Notes under the pieces: model-generated
Database searches by the model: none
What the model was told of the DNA's origin: nothing
What the model saw: only the letters and a program-made list of their open reading frames with translations
Source: Ruegeria sp. 6PALISEP08
GTDB lineage: Bacteria > Pseudomonadota > Alphaproteobacteria > Rhodobacterales > Rhodobacteraceae
DNA length: 64,000 nt
Direction of reading: 5' to 3'
NCBI RefSeq assembly: GCF_001238295.1
Contig: NZ_LGXZ01000002.1
Span: forward strand, 62,001-126,000
Part shown: piece after piece, positions 27,388 to 37,344 of the stretch
Position numbering within the stretch: position 1 is the first letter of the stretch
How the letters are laid out: every line of letters begins with the position of its first letter
Program-made: the position numbers and the translations under genes

Positions 27388-28302
27388 ATGACCCACGATC
27401 GCCCCGTCTTTGGCATCGTCTTGATGCTTGGTTTTTGCGTCCTCGCCCCATTGGGCGACGCGATGGCCAAGCTGTTGGGCGAGACCACCCCGTTGGGCTT
27501 GCTGGTAACAGTTCGCTTTGCTGCGCAGGCCCTGGTTCTGATCCCTCTGATTGTTTTGACCGGGCGGCCCTGGCGGATGAGCGGGCGCATCCTGCGCCTG
27601 ACGGTGATCCGCACGCTGCTGCACATCGTTGGGATCACGGCCATGTTCAGCGCGTTGAAGTTTCTGCCAATGGCCGACGCCATCGCAATCGCCTTTGTCA
27701 TGCCCTTCATTATGCTGCTACTGGGCAAGTTCGTTCTCGGGGAAGAGGTTGGCATACGCCGCCTGGCTGCTTGTATCGTTGGATTCGCGGGCACGTTGCT
27801 TGTCATCCAACCCAGCTTTGCCGAGGTTGGCGCCCCCGCCCTGCTGCCCCTGATCGTCGCTGTTGTCTTTGCCTTGTTCATGCTGGTCACTCGGCAAATC
27901 GCGAAAGAGACCGACCCTGTGTCTTTGCAGGCCGTCTCGGGCGTTTTTGCCACGCTCATATTGGCCCCGGTTCTGCTGGTCGGTACGCAGCTGGATATCT
28001 GGGAGATCTCAGTGATCCTTCCCGGTCCTGACATGTACTGGCTGCTGTTTGCGATCGGAGCATTGGGAACGATTGCCCATTTGCTGATGACATGGTCCTT
28101 GCGCTATGCGCCCGCTGCCACACTGGCTCCGATGCAATATCTGGAAATCCCTGTTGCAACGCTGATCGGCTGGATGATCTTCAGCGACCTGCCAGACGGA
28201 CTTGCAGCGATAGGAATCGCCATCACAATCGCCGCCGGGCTCTACGTTATTCTGCGCGAACGGGCCACCGCCCGGTCTGCCCCGACAGAAACACCTGCAT
28301 AA
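27388..28302 (+). CDS. DMT/EamA-family transporter
   Basis: 304 aa with about ten membrane helices in two EamA repeats (first half VRFAAQALVLIPLIVLTGRPW, FLPMADAIAIAFVMPFIMLLLGK; second half MTWSLRYAPAATLAPMQYLEIPVATLIGWMIFSD, read in parts). Probably an inner-membrane exporter of a small metabolite; substrate unknown. Its 3' end overlaps the convergent thiN gene by 56 bp. Confidence 0.88.
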   Translation: MTHDRPVFGIVLMLGFCVLAPLGDAMAKLLGETTPLGLLVTVRFAAQALVLIPLIVLTGRPWRMSGRILRLTVIRTLLHIVGITAMFSALKFLPMADAIAIAFVMPFIMLLLGKFVLGEEVGIRRLAACIVGFAGTLLVIQPSFAEVGAPALLPLIVAVVFALFMLVTRQIAKETDPVSLQAVSGVFATLILAPVLLVGTQLDIWEISVILPGPDMYWLLFAIGALGTIAHLLMTWSLRYAPAATLAPMQYLEIPVATLIGWMIFSDLPDGLAAIGIAITIAAGLYVILRERATARSAPTETPA

Positions 28303-28954
28303 GCGGGTCCAGCGCGGCACGCGGGATCATGACCAAAAGTCCCGGCCCGTCCATTTGCAGTTCAACCTCGGCCAGCGCACGGTTGGACGTCCCCATCTGA
28401 CCGTCCGGTTCGAACTGCAACCCATCAATTGGCCACTCCAACCCGGTGCTGCGGCCGGTCACCAAGCGCATTGAAAACAGCGATACCACGTCCCCGGGGT
28501 CAACTGGCAAGCGGATCCGGGGGGGTGCGTGAAAGACCACCTCATCCTCGCCCAGCAGAATGCACGTCTGATGCTGCCTTCGGATCAGGGTATTCAAAAC
28601 CGCAAGCTGATGATCCAGCCGCCCCCCCAGAAAACCTGCTCCCAAGATCACCGGGCTCTGCACGCTGCGCAGCGCCTTGTCGAAATCGGTGCTGTCTTGT
28701 TCGCGGATCGGAAAAAGCCGCTCCGACGGTATTTTTGCCTTGGCCTCGGCATCAAGCGAATCGAAGTCTCCGATGACAGCATCGGGGATATGACCTGATT
28801 CTGTTAAAACAGATGCCCCACCATCGGCCGCGACGACGGACTTGACGCGGCTCAGCACCAGATTCAGGTCATCAGGCCCGACAAATCCCCCTCCAAACAA
28901 CCCAATTGGATCATTAGAGCGTACAATTGGCTCAAATTTACTAAGATTGGTCAT
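28247..28954 (-). CDS. thiN: Thiamine diphosphokinase
   Basis: 235 aa. Family motifs are in order: ADGGASVL, IGDFDSLD, EQDSTDFDKAL and GGRLDHQLAVL. It transfers pyrophosphate from ATP to thiamine to give the coenzyme thiamine diphosphate. ATG 28954 (MTNLSKFEP) is chosen; ATG 28975 and GTG 28984 in the same frame are possible. The last 56 bp overlap the convergent DMT transporter gene, so the two mRNAs are complementary at their 3' ends. Confidence 0.9.
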   Translation of the reverse strand: MTNLSKFEPIVRSNDPIGLFGGGFVGPDDLNLVLSRVKSVVAADGGASVLTESGHIPDAVIGDFDSLDAEAKAKIPSERLFPIREQDSTDFDKALRSVQSPVILGAGFLGGRLDHQLAVLNTLIRRQHQTCILLGEDEVVFHAPPRIRLPVDPGDVVSLFSMRLVTGRSTGLEWPIDGLQFEPDGQMGTSNRALAEVELQMDGPGLLVMIPRAALDPLMQVFLSGQTGRWPVRAE

Positions 28955-29077
28955 ATTTCCCGGTTTTGGACACATTAAGACCACAAAATGATAGATTCAT
29001 GCAGGATGTTCAGAGCCGATGTGTGCTCCCGATTCCGGGTAAGTTGGCTCTCGTAGTTTGTAAAGGACGTGCGTCTG

Positions 29078-30781
29078 ATGGTACAGAATAACAAGGTATT
29101 GACAGTTTCTTACGGAACCTTCTCCTGCACTTTGGAAGGATTTGACGATTCCTTTGAGACGATGAAAGCCATCGCCGAGTATTTTCGCGATCTTGCAGCG
29201 GATGACCGCTATTTCGGCTCGGAACCCCCTCAACCTGATGCCGAGATGCTGGCCCACATAGCCCGGCGCGACGCGTCGCAGCGCGTTGAAGCCAGTCAGA
29301 ACGACTCCGGCCTTTTGCTGCGCGCGACACAGACGCCCGCAACCGCTGCAACTGTCACCCATCAGGATCCAGCCCCGCAAACAGCAGCCGCGATGCCCGC
29401 TGCAACCGCGCCGACTCACGGACAGCCAAGCCCGGCCGAAACCAGCTTCGCAGAGGTGGAACCAGTTGGAGACACACCTCCTCCGGAAGCCGACAGCATC
29501 GCCGCAAAGCTGCAGCGCATTCGGGCCGTTGTTTCTCATTCAGACGTCCCACCCGCGGCCTATTCCGAAGACGAGGATACTTCGCTGCTGACCAACCCCC
29601 AGCCCCCTGTTGACGCTGTCGCGGCAGCGTTTGAAGCCGGCGCTCTCAACGCTGAGGACTTTGCTGAACCCGAAGAACCCAAGGCCGAAGAACCGCAAGA
29701 ATATGTTGTCGATGAACCTGAAGCCGAAGAAACAGATGACCTGACCGCCGAAGCCCCTACTGAAGCACAGGACATCGAAGCCGACGAAATCCTAACGTTC
29801 GAAACCGACGATTTGCCCGTGCCTCTGACCCCCGAGCACGTGCAAGTTGACGATCTGGAAGACACTTCGGAAATGGAGCAGCTTCCCGCCGAAGAACTGC
29901 TTGCGGACGTGGAACAGGAAACTGAGGACGAATTTGACGAAGAAGACGTCCCGAACATCCTTAACGTCGAAGATGTGGCCATCGAAACTGCGGACGAGGT
30001 CGCAGATGACGCGGATGAAGATCTTAAGCAGGGCATGTTGACCGCTGAGGATGAAGAAAACCTGCTGAGCGAGATTTCCGATATCGAAGACAGTTTTGCC
30101 GTTCGTTCCAGCCAGAGGCTGACCGACGATGCAGATCCCGATCAGGACGTTCTGCGTCTGATGGCCAAAACAGGCGAACATATGGACGACCCGTCCAGCA
30201 GCGATGCGCGGGAAACCTATTCGCACCTGCGCACAGCCGTTGCCGCGACCGAAGCCGAACTTGATGACAAAGCCACTGCGTCCTCGAAGGATGAGGAATA
30301 TCGCGGCGACCTTGAATCCGTAGTCAGCCCCCGCCGCCCCGAGGTGAAGGTGACAAGTGCACGCCCGGAAACGGATGCACCTGCCCCGCTTAAACTGGTG
30401 GCAGAGCAGCGTGTCGACGACCAAAGCCAACCAACCGGACCGGTTATGCCGCGCCGCGTAACCTCGGATTTGGACGATACCGGATCGGAAGAAGGCGGCT
30501 TTGCACAGTTTGCACAGGACCAGGGCGCACAATCGCTGCCCGACCTTCTGGAAGCAGCCGCTGCCTATCTTTCCTTCATCGAAGGCCAGGAACAGTTCTC
30601 TCGTCCGCAGCTGATGAACAAGGTCCGCTCATTGAAACAGGATGAGTTCAATCGCGAAGAAAGCCTGCGTTCATTCGGTCAGCTGCTGCGCGATGGAAAA
30701 ATCGAAAAAGCTGGCGGTGGCCGGTTCGCCGCATCCAACCTGATCGGCTTCCGTCCAGATGATGAGCGCGCAGTTGGTTAA
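29078..30781 (+). CDS. Large acidic protein, conserved ends, unknown function
   Basis: 567 aa from ATG 29078 (AAAGGA 10 nt upstream). The first 50 residues look folded and conserved (LTVSYGTFSCTLEGFDDSFETMKAIAEYFRDLA in part). The middle, about residues 60-420, is low-complexity and strongly acidic (many EEPE, AEET, DDADED stretches) and probably disordered. The last 80 residues are folded again, with PDLLEAAAAYLSFIEGQEQFSRPQLMNKVRSL. No signal peptide or membrane helix. I do not recognise a function; the folded-disordered-folded plan suggests a scaffold. A strong terminator follows at 30803. Confidence 0.85.
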   Translation: MVQNNKVLTVSYGTFSCTLEGFDDSFETMKAIAEYFRDLAADDRYFGSEPPQPDAEMLAHIARRDASQRVEASQNDSGLLLRATQTPATAATVTHQDPAPQTAAAMPAATAPTHGQPSPAETSFAEVEPVGDTPPPEADSIAAKLQRIRAVVSHSDVPPAAYSEDEDTSLLTNPQPPVDAVAAAFEAGALNAEDFAEPEEPKAEEPQEYVVDEPEAEETDDLTAEAPTEAQDIEADEILTFETDDLPVPLTPEHVQVDDLEDTSEMEQLPAEELLADVEQETEDEFDEEDVPNILNVEDVAIETADEVADDADEDLKQGMLTAEDEENLLSEISDIEDSFAVRSSQRLTDDADPDQDVLRLMAKTGEHMDDPSSSDARETYSHLRTAVAATEAELDDKATASSKDEEYRGDLESVVSPRRPEVKVTSARPETDAPAPLKLVAEQRVDDQSQPTGPVMPRRVTSDLDDTGSEEGGFAQFAQDQGAQSLPDLLEAAAAYLSFIEGQEQFSRPQLMNKVRSLKQDEFNREESLRSFGQLLRDGKIEKAGGGRFAASNLIGFRPDDERAVG

Positions 30782-30802
30782 GTGACGCGCCAACAGACAA
30801 GC

Positions 30803-30830
30803 AGGGCCGGGTAAACCCCGGCCCTTTTTT
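30803..30830 (+). terminator. Rho-independent terminator
   Basis: AGGGCCGGG (30803-30811) pairs with CCCGGCCCT (30817-30825), 5-nt loop, followed by TTTTT. It ends the transcript of the acidic protein gene. Confidence 0.92.
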
Positions 30831-30967
30831 GTCGCTCCCACGGAAATGCGAGTTGGAAAAACTTTTTAGGCAGCGTCAACCAACAATTTATGCTGCAGTG
30901 CAGAATTGTGATATACTCTTACGGCAGAAATCTCGTCATCATGCCCGTTTCAGACAGAGGAAACGCT

Positions 30968-31516
30968 ATGCAAGACGTCATAATTCGCCGACTTCGAAAA
31001 TACGACCAAGCCTTAGTTACAAACCATTTCAACAGCTTGGATGAAGATGTTTTGTTGTCACGCTTTGGTACACCTGTTCAGCCTGAGGGATTGCGACACT
31101 ACATTTCCAACATGTTTGCGAACGCAGCATTGATATTCGGAGCCTTTCCGGATTCTTGCCTGCGTGGTGTAGGAGAGTTGCGTTTGATACCTGATCATAA
31201 ACACCACGCCGCGGAAGCCGCCTTTACTGTCGAAAAAGTTTGGCAGGATCAGGGGATTGGGGATGCTTTGTTGTCACGCCTCATTACGGTAGCTCAAAAC
31301 AGAGGGGTCAGAGAAGTTCACATGCTATGCCTTGCAACCAATCAAAAAATGCGACGCCTGGCCGAGAAACACAATGCAGAGCTAGCACTTGTGCCAGGTC
31401 AGGTTGAGGCTACTCTGACCACCCCATGGCCGACCCCCTTCAGCATGGCGAAAGAAATCACAAGCGAGTACCGCGCGTTTACGCGCGCAGTGCTAAGCTG
31501 GCCAAACCATGTGTAA
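30968..31516 (+). CDS. GNAT-family N-acetyltransferase
   Basis: 182 aa from ATG 30968, with AGAGGAAA upstream; longer in-frame starts lack a ribosome site. The GNAT core is visible: AAFTVEKVWQDQGIGDALLSRLI contains the acetyl-CoA pyrophosphate loop (Q/R-x-x-G-x-G/A form, QDQGIG), followed by VHMLCLATNQKMRRLAEKHN. Substrate unknown. The gene is more AT-rich than its neighbours. Confidence 0.82.
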   Translation: MQDVIIRRLRKYDQALVTNHFNSLDEDVLLSRFGTPVQPEGLRHYISNMFANAALIFGAFPDSCLRGVGELRLIPDHKHHAAEAAFTVEKVWQDQGIGDALLSRLITVAQNRGVREVHMLCLATNQKMRRLAEKHNAELALVPGQVEATLTTPWPTPFSMAKEITSEYRAFTRAVLSWPNHV

Positions 31517-31530
31517 ACTTCACAACAGGC

Positions 31531-31767
31531 TCAGGACTGATCCGGGTCTTCTTTCCCGACGCCGCGAAACACGAACTTGAACGGCAGAGCCCAAAGAATG
31601 CCAAGAACGATATAGACCAGAAGCTCCACCCAGATCGGGGGGCGCTCCAGCCAGTTCACAACTGTCACCACCGCCACAATATAAAGTGGCAGTCCAACAA
31701 CAAGGATCACCAGCGACCACCGGCGGCGCGCCTTATAGCTTAGACCTGGTTTGTTTTCCTCGGTCAT
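31531..31767 (-). CDS. DUF2842 small membrane protein
   Basis: 78 aa. Two membrane helices (WSLVILVVGLPLYIVAVVTVVNW and ELLVYIVLGILWALPFKFVF in part) with the aromatic/arginine-rich start YKARRRW. It matches the alphaproteobacterial DUF2842 family, of unknown role. The start overlaps the purA stop by one base (TGATG type), so it is coupled to purA. Confidence 0.85.
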   Translation of the reverse strand: MTEENKPGLSYKARRRWSLVILVVGLPLYIVAVVTVVNWLERPPIWVELLVYIVLGILWALPFKFVFRGVGKEDPDQS

Positions 31768-33062
31768 CAGTCAGCAAAGGGGTCGGTCACCAGAATGGTG
31801 TCGTCCCGCTCCGGGCTAGTGGACAGAAGCGCCACGGGGCATTCGATCAGTTCTTCGACCCGTCGCACATACTTGATCGCGTTGGCAGGCAGATCGGCCC
31901 AACTGCGCGCGCCTTCGGTCGATTCGCTCCAACCAGGCATTTCTTCGTAGGTCGGGGTACAGCGCGCCTGCTGGTCAGCTGCCGTGGGCAGATAATCCAA
32001 ACGTTCGCCGTCCAGTTCATACCCTGTGCAGATTTTCAGCGTTTCAAAGCCGTCCAGAACATCGAGTTTGGTCAACGAGATGCCGTTTACACCGCTGGTC
32101 GCGCAGGTTTGCCGCACCAGACACGCATCGAACCAGCCACAGCGACGTTTGCGGCCAGTGACAGTGCCGAACTCATGCCCACGGGTTCCGAGGCGCAGAC
32201 CATCATCATCGTCCAGCTCGGTCGGGAACGGCCCCTCACCCACACGAGTGGTATAGGCTTTTACGATGCCCAACACGAAATCCACAGATCCCGGTCCAAT
32301 ACCCACACCTGTCGCCGCCTGCCCGGCTATCACGTTCGAAGATGTCACAAACGGATAAGTTCCGAAGTCGATGTCCAGCAATGCACCTTGCGCGCCTTCA
32401 AACAGGATACGTTTGCCGGCTTTGCGTTTTTCGTTCAACACTTTCCAGACGGGTGCCGCGAACGGCAGAATCTGCTGCGCGATCTCTTTCAACTGAGCGA
32501 TCAGCCCATCGCGGTCAACTGGTTCAATCCCCAACCCCTTGCGCAGCGGATCATGGTGCTGCAACGCGCGGTCGACACGTGCCTCAAGCGTCGCTTCGTC
32601 AGCCAGATCAGCAACACGAACGGACCGACGGCCAACCTTGTCCTCGTAAGCCGGCCCAATACCGCGACCAGTGGTTCCGATTTTGGTGCCTTTGCTCGCG
32701 GCTTCTTCACGGGCGCGGTCCAGCTCACCATGAATGGGCAGAATCAGCGGTGTGTTTTCAGCGATCATCAGTGTTTCCGGACTGATCTCGACACCCTGCT
32801 CACGGATCGAAGCGATTTCCCCGACCAGATGCCAGGGGTCCAGCACAACACCGTTGCCGATGACGCTCAGCTTGCCGCCGCGCACGACACCCGAAGGTAA
32901 CGCGTTCAGTTTGTAGACTTCCCCGTCAATGACCAGCGTGTGACCGGCATTATGCCCGCCCTGAAAACGCGCGATCACGTCCGCCCGTTCGCTGAGCCAG
33001 TCGACGATCTTGCCTTTTCCTTCGTCACCCCACTGGGCGCCGACAACAACCACGTTGGCCAT
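31767..33062 (-). CDS. purA: Adenylosuccinate synthetase
   Basis: 431 aa, normal length. The N-terminal GTP-binding loop is [16 protein letters not shown] (residues 8-23); other motifs are [22 protein letters not shown] and RKRRCGWFD. It catalyses GTP-dependent conversion of IMP and aspartate to adenylosuccinate, the committed step to AMP. Cytoplasmic. It is followed by DUF2842 with a one-base overlap and preceded by the palindromic intergenic repeat at 33179-33276. Confidence 0.97.
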   Translation of the reverse strand: MANVVVVGAQWGDEGKGKIVDWLSERADVIARFQGGHNAGHTLVIDGEVYKLNALPSGVVRGGKLSVIGNGVVLDPWHLVGEIASIREQGVEISPETLMIAENTPLILPIHGELDRAREEAASKGTKIGTTGRGIGPAYEDKVGRRSVRVADLADEATLEARVDRALQHHDPLRKGLGIEPVDRDGLIAQLKEIAQQILPFAAPVWKVLNEKRKAGKRILFEGAQGALLDIDFGTYPFVTSSNVIAGQAATGVGIGPGSVDFVLGIVKAYTTRVGEGPFPTELDDDDGLRLGTRGHEFGTVTGRKRRCGWFDACLVRQTCATSGVNGISLTKLDVLDGFETLKICTGYELDGERLDYLPTAADQQARCTPTYEEMPGWSESTEGARSWADLPANAIKYVRRVEELIECPVALLSTSPERDDTILVTDPFAD

Positions 33063-33178
33063 ATCCGGTCCTTTTGTGCTGAATTACCAAACCCGGCTCG
33101 TATAGCGGTGCGCAAACGGCAGGGAAACCGATATTTCGCCGCAGATGAAAATCGCGCGAACGCGCGATGCCTCCGGCG

Positions 33179-33276
33179 GGGATATTTGAAGCCAGATGAA
33201 GAAAGGATCCCTTGCTTCATCTGGCTGGAAATATCCCGGGGGAGTCGCCCGAATGGGCGGCGGGGGCAGAGCCCCC
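33179..33276. repeat. Palindromic intergenic repeat with hairpins, copy 2
   Basis: A 23-bp near-perfect inverted repeat (33179-33201 with 33215-33237, two mismatches) surrounds a 13-nt centre. The right arm begins CTTCATCTGGC and continues into CGCCC/GGGCG and GGGGGC/GCCCCC hairpins (33262-33267 with 33271-33276). The right half has the same order of motifs as the copy at 15846-15899. It lies between purA and the nitrile hydratase accessory gene on the same strand and may end the latter's transcript. Confidence 0.7.
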
Positions 33277-33285
33277 TTCCCGACA

Positions 33286-33615
33286 TTAACGCAAATGCAC
33301 CGGTTGCCCGTGGGGTGTCGTCAGATAAGCCTCTTCCCACGCCTGATGCAGGTCTTTCACATCCTGAGGTAGAGCGGTGCCCTGATCGGCCAGCAAACAC
33401 TCAAGCGTTTCCAGCCAAGCATGGAAATAGTCGTCGCCACCATCCAGTTCCCGATCAAGGCCATTGCGTTTAAGTGTGTCCGAAAAACGTGCTGCCCAGT
33501 CTGGCCAGTCAAACCGCCCTGCCTCGTTCAGCGCAACTGTGACGGCAAAGACCTGCGCGTGCCAGGGTTCAGCGAAGACAGGCTCTGGCGCGCTGTGGGT
33601 GATGCAATCGCTCAT
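33286..33615 (-). CDS. Nitrile hydratase accessory (activator) protein
   Basis: 109 aa. FAEPWHAQVFAVTVALNEAGRFDWPDWAARF (in part) resembles the N-terminal domain of nitrile hydratase beta chains, and proteins of this size downstream of the structural genes act as metallochaperones that deliver cobalt and help form the modified cysteine centre. ATG 33615 overlaps the beta-subunit stop by ATGA, and it is the last of three coupled genes. Confidence 0.88.
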   Translation of the reverse strand: MSDCITHSAPEPVFAEPWHAQVFAVTVALNEAGRFDWPDWAARFSDTLKRNGLDRELDGGDDYFHAWLETLECLLADQGTALPQDVKDLHQAWEEAYLTTPHGQPVHLR

Positions 33616-34289
33616 GCCGGCTCCAGATAGCTTTGCCACAGATCCAGCACCACTTCGTCATCAGGGTGTTCAGGGCTGGCCCAAAGTTCCGACGCCGGGA
33701 AAACCACCGCAAAGATCGGTTCAGGCGCTTCGCCCAAACCATGCGCATTGGAATCGGGCAGAACATGGGTTCCGTGCAGGCGTAAGATGCGCCCCTTGGC
33801 GCCAGATGCATAGATCGGCAGGCGCGTATGACCGCCATCTACAAGGCGATTCGCTGCACGCCGAGTCGTGACAACTTCTTGCCCGACAGAATAGCGCACC
33901 GCGATGTTTGAGGGCCTGTCTGCAGGACCACCTTTCGCCAATGCCGCGGACACAGCTTCCGCTTTCAGCATTTTATCAGCCAGCGGGTGAGGTTCGTTCT
34001 CTCCACCACCACGCAGATCTTCAAGGGTCAATACTCCGTTCTCGACCAACAAATCGGCCAGTCCCGACATCCATTTCTCATAATACGAAAACCGCGTGTA
34101 ATCCTTGGGTGACAGCCGTTCGCGCGCATGGCGGGAAACATCGATGTTCCACTGCCCCAGAAACCCGGACGCGAGTGTCACTGCCAAGGCTCGAGCGTGC
34201 CACTCCTCGGCAAAAACCGGCGCGTCTTCTGCTTCAGGGTTTATCGGCCCATCCCCAAAACGCCCCCCCATGTCATGAACGCGCGTCAT
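33612..34289 (-). CDS. nthB: Nitrile hydratase beta subunit
   Basis: 225 aa. It starts [16 protein letters not shown], the usual beta-subunit beginning, followed by [17 protein letters not shown] and SYYEKWM; the C-terminal SH3-like barrel has [16 protein letters not shown] and GRILRLHG. With the alpha chain it hydrates nitriles to amides in the cytoplasm. It overlaps both neighbours by 4 nt, giving the order alpha, beta, activator. Confidence 0.93.
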   Translation of the reverse strand: MTRVHDMGGRFGDGPINPEAEDAPVFAEEWHARALAVTLASGFLGQWNIDVSRHARERLSPKDYTRFSYYEKWMSGLADLLVENGVLTLEDLRGGGENEPHPLADKMLKAEAVSAALAKGGPADRPSNIAVRYSVGQEVVTTRRAANRLVDGGHTRLPIYASGAKGRILRLHGTHVLPDSNAHGLGEAPEPIFAVVFPASELWASPEHPDDEVVLDLWQSYLEPA

Positions 34290-34900
34290 GAGGGCACCTT
34301 GGGAAGGCCGGTGCCGATCATGCTGTCGCGTGTCACCAGTACGGCAAGCTCGTCTTCACTCATCCCATCTGTGCCTTCGGGACGCATCGGCAGAACGAGG
34401 TAGCGAATCTCGGCGGTCGAATCCCAGACCCGCACTGACGTGCCCTCAGCCAAGGTGACGCCAAACTCGGCCAGCACTTTGCGCGGTTCACGCACGGCTC
34501 GGGCACGATAGGCGTCCGACTTGTACCAGCCGGGCGGGATACCCAACAACGGCCACGGGTAGCAGCTGCACAAGGTGCAGACGACCATGTTGTGCTGGGC
34601 TGGCGTGTTCTCGACAACAACCATATGTTCACCCTGCCGACCATAATAGCCAAGATCAGCCACCACAGGCGTGGCGTTTTCCAGCAAGGCCGCCTTGAAA
34701 GCCGGGTCGCTCCACGCTTTGGCAACGACGCGCGCACCGTTCTGTGGGCCAATCCTGTTCTGATAAGTGTCAATGATTTCATCCAGTGCCGCCGGGTCGA
34801 TCAGCCCTTTGCGGGTCAGAATCGTTTCCAGTGCCTTTACTCGCAAAGCAGGTTCCGGCGGCAGTAAAGCGTGCGGGTGGTCGTGATCGTCATGTGGCAT
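34286..34900 (-). CDS. nthA: Nitrile hydratase alpha subunit, cobalt type
   Basis: 204 aa. The metal-binding claw is VCTLCSCY with Cys108, Thr109, Cys111, Ser112 and Cys113; Thr in the second place of the claw is the mark of cobalt enzymes (iron enzymes have Ser). Cys111 and Cys113 are the residues normally oxidised after translation. A His/Asp-rich N-terminus ([10 protein letters not shown]) may help metal capture. It starts the three-gene operon, divergent from secG. Confidence 0.94.
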   Translation of the reverse strand: MPHDDHDHPHALLPPEPALRVKALETILTRKGLIDPAALDEIIDTYQNRIGPQNGARVVAKAWSDPAFKAALLENATPVVADLGYYGRQGEHMVVVENTPAQHNMVVCTLCSCYPWPLLGIPPGWYKSDAYRARAVREPRKVLAEFGVTLAEGTSVRVWDSTAEIRYLVLPMRPEGTDGMSEDELAVLVTRDSMIGTGLPKVPS

Positions 34901-35051
34901 GGGCCGCAGCCTGCGTTACGCTACGGCGTTCTGTCCAGTCCCTTTACCGTGATAAGATGTATCACGCGTCGTGATGCGAACTCCTGACTTGCCCCCGCTG
35001 GCAAACTTGCATAAGTACCTCGCGATACACGTCACGCTGTACAGGACCACC

Positions 35052-35417
35052 ATGGAAAACGTCGTTCTCATCATCCACCTTCTGTTGGCCTTGGGCCTGA
35101 TTGCCGTTGTTCTGATGCAGCGGTCCGAAGGCGGTGGCCTTGGTATGGGCGGTGGCGGCGGTGGCGCCATGACAGGCCGTGCAGCGGCAACCGCTTTGGG
35201 CAAGGTGACATGGATTTTGGCTGCGTGCTTCATCGTGACTTCAGTCACGCTGACCATTCTGGCCGCTCAGAAGTCCTCGGGCAGCTCGGTGATTGATCGT
35301 CTGGGTGGTCAGGCGCCGGCTTCGACCGAAGAAAGCACTCCGGCGATTCCGTCGGCAGATGACCTTCTGCCGCCGGCACAGGGCGACAACGCGCCACTGA
35401 TCCCGCAGGCGGACTGA
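35052..35417 (+). CDS. secG: Protein-export membrane protein SecG
   Basis: 121 aa. Two membrane helices (NVVLIIHLLLALGLIAVVLM and VTWILAACFIVTSVTLTILA) flank the family's glycine-rich loop with QRSEGGGLGMGGGG. SecG is the small third subunit of the SecYEG translocon. The C-terminal 45 residues are Pro/Ala-rich. ATG 35052 is the family start; a longer in-frame start at 34971 has no similarity. Confidence 0.94.
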   Translation: MENVVLIIHLLLALGLIAVVLMQRSEGGGLGMGGGGGGAMTGRAAATALGKVTWILAACFIVTSVTLTILAAQKSSGSSVIDRLGGQAPASTEESTPAIPSADDLLPPAQGDNAPLIPQAD

Positions 35418-35440
35418 TCCACAAAACCTAGAAACAAGAA

Positions 35441-35471
35441 AGAGAACTGCAACAGCATCTTGCGGTTCTCT
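35441..35471 (+). repeat. Hairpin after secG
   Basis: AGAGAACTGC (35441-35450) pairs with GCGGTTCTCT (35462-35471), one G-U pair, 11-nt loop. No T-run follows, so it may stabilise the secG mRNA end or act as a weak terminator before pyrG. Confidence 0.5.
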
Positions 35472-35499
35472 TGCGCTATTGGCGCGAATCCTTTATATG
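35471..35499 (+). promoter_or_regulatory. Possible pyrG promoter
   Basis: TTGCGC (35471-35476) and TATATG (35494-35499) are 17 bp apart, about 80 bp upstream of the pyrG start. The match to the sigma-70 consensus is partial. Confidence 0.35.
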
Positions 35500-35577
35500 T
35501 GAAGTCCCGTGGTGCAGCGGTTTTTCGGAACCGCCGGGCAGCTGATTTTGACGTCTCACGGGAGCAGCCGAAAAACT

Positions 35578-37221
35578 ATGGCGCGTTTTATTTTCATCAC
35601 TGGTGGTGTGGTTTCGTCCTTGGGCAAAGGACTGGCTTCGGCGGCTTTGGGTGCGCTGTTGCAGGCGCGGGGATACTCGGTACGCCTGCGCAAACTGGAC
35701 CCCTATCTGAACGTCGATCCTGGCACGATGTCGCCGTTTGAACATGGCGAAGTGTTCGTCACCGACGATGGGGCCGAAACCGATCTGGACCTTGGCCACT
35801 ATGAACGTTTCACCGGTGTAGCCGCGCGCAAGACCGACTCGGTCAGTTCGGGGCGCATTTACTCGAATGTGCTCGAGAAAGAGCGCCGTGGCGATTACCT
35901 TGGCAAGACCATTCAGGTCATCCCGCACGTCACCAACGAGATCAAGGACTTCATCGCCATTGGCGAGGATGAGGTTGATTTCATGCTGTGTGAGATTGGC
36001 GGCACCGTCGGCGACATCGAAGGCCTGCCCTTCTTTGAAGCCATCCGACAGTTCAGCCAGGACAAACCGCGCGGGCAATGTCTTTTCATGCATCTGACGC
36101 TGCTGCCATTCATCAAAGCTTCAGGCGAGTTGAAAACCAAACCAACTCAGCATTCGGTGAAAGAGTTGCGCTCGATTGGTCTGGCCCCTGATATTCTGGT
36201 GTGCCGGTCCGAGGGTCCGATCCCGACCAAGGAACGCGAAAAGCTGGCCCTGTTCTGTAACGTCCGCCCCGACAGCGTGATCGCGGCGCAGGACCTTTCC
36301 ACGATCTATGACGCTCCGCTGGCCTATCACCGTGAAGGATTGGATCAGGCCGTTCTGGACGCGTTCCAGATTAGCCCCGCCCCGAAACCCGACCTGGCCA
36401 AGTGGGAAGACGTCAGCGACCGTATTCACAACGCAGAAGGCGAAGTGAAGGTCGCCATCGTCGGCAAATACACACAGCTCGAAGACGCCTATAAATCGAT
36501 TGCCGAGGCGTTGACCCATGGCGGTATGGCCAACCGGGTGAAGGTGAAAGTCGAGTGGGTCGATGCTGAGGTGTTCGACACCGAAGACACCGCACCGCAT
36601 CTGGAAGGCTTCCACGCCATTCTCGTACCCGGCGGGTTTGGCGAGCGTGGCACCGAAGGCAAGATCAAGGCCGCTCAGTATGCGCGCGAACACAAGGTGC
36701 CTTATCTGGGTATCTGTCTGGGTATGCAGATGGCCGTGATCGAAGCCGCTCGGAATGCGGCGGGAATCACAGAAGCAGGCTCGGAAGAATTCGACCACGA
36801 GGCCGGTAAAAAGCGTTTTGAACCTGTGGTTTACCACCTGAAAGAATGGGTACAGGGCAATCACAAGGTTGAACGCAAAGTCGGCGACGACAAAGGCGGC
36901 ACCATGCGTTTGGGCGCTTACAACGCGGTACTGGCCGAAGGGTCGAAAGTTGCTGACGTCTATGGCAACACCCAGATCGAAGAACGCCACCGTCACCGCT
37001 ATGAGGTGGACATCAAGTACCGTAAGCAGCTTGAGAAAGCAGGCCTGAACTTCTCGGGCATGTCGCCAGATGGCCGGTTGCCGGAGATTGTCGAATGGTC
37101 GGATCACCCCTGGTTCATCGGCGTTCAGTACCACCCGGAACTCAAGTCCAAGCCGTTTGATCCGCACCCGCTGTTCCGCGACTTCGTGCGCGCAGCAAAA
37201 GACACTTCGCGTCTGGTTTGA
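35578..37221 (+). CDS. pyrG: CTP synthase
   Basis: 547 aa. The N-terminal synthetase domain starts [17 protein letters not shown] with its P-loop; the glutamine amidotransferase domain has [10 protein letters not shown], the nucleophile in YLGICLGMQ and the His/Glu pair in [12 protein letters not shown]. It aminates UTP to CTP using glutamine and ATP. ATG 35578 is the conserved family start. The secG-pyrG order is common in alphaproteobacteria. Confidence 0.97.
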   Translation: MARFIFITGGVVSSLGKGLASAALGALLQARGYSVRLRKLDPYLNVDPGTMSPFEHGEVFVTDDGAETDLDLGHYERFTGVAARKTDSVSSGRIYSNVLEKERRGDYLGKTIQVIPHVTNEIKDFIAIGEDEVDFMLCEIGGTVGDIEGLPFFEAIRQFSQDKPRGQCLFMHLTLLPFIKASGELKTKPTQHSVKELRSIGLAPDILVCRSEGPIPTKEREKLALFCNVRPDSVIAAQDLSTIYDAPLAYHREGLDQAVLDAFQISPAPKPDLAKWEDVSDRIHNAEGEVKVAIVGKYTQLEDAYKSIAEALTHGGMANRVKVKVEWVDAEVFDTEDTAPHLEGFHAILVPGGFGERGTEGKIKAAQYAREHKVPYLGICLGMQMAVIEAARNAAGITEAGSEEFDHEAGKKRFEPVVYHLKEWVQGNHKVERKVGDDKGGTMRLGAYNAVLAEGSKVADVYGNTQIEERHRHRYEVDIKYRKQLEKAGLNFSGMSPDGRLPEIVEWSDHPWFIGVQYHPELKSKPFDPHPLFRDFVRAAKDTSRLV

Positions 37222-37344
37222 TATCCCGCTGTGTCGGACTGTCGCCCCCGCGTTGTTTTGTGGGGGCTGATCTCTTAACTGTATGAGGATGCGGAGTTTC
37301 TGCTTCGCAGTTTGGATGCAGTTCAGAGATTCAGGAGATTTCCG

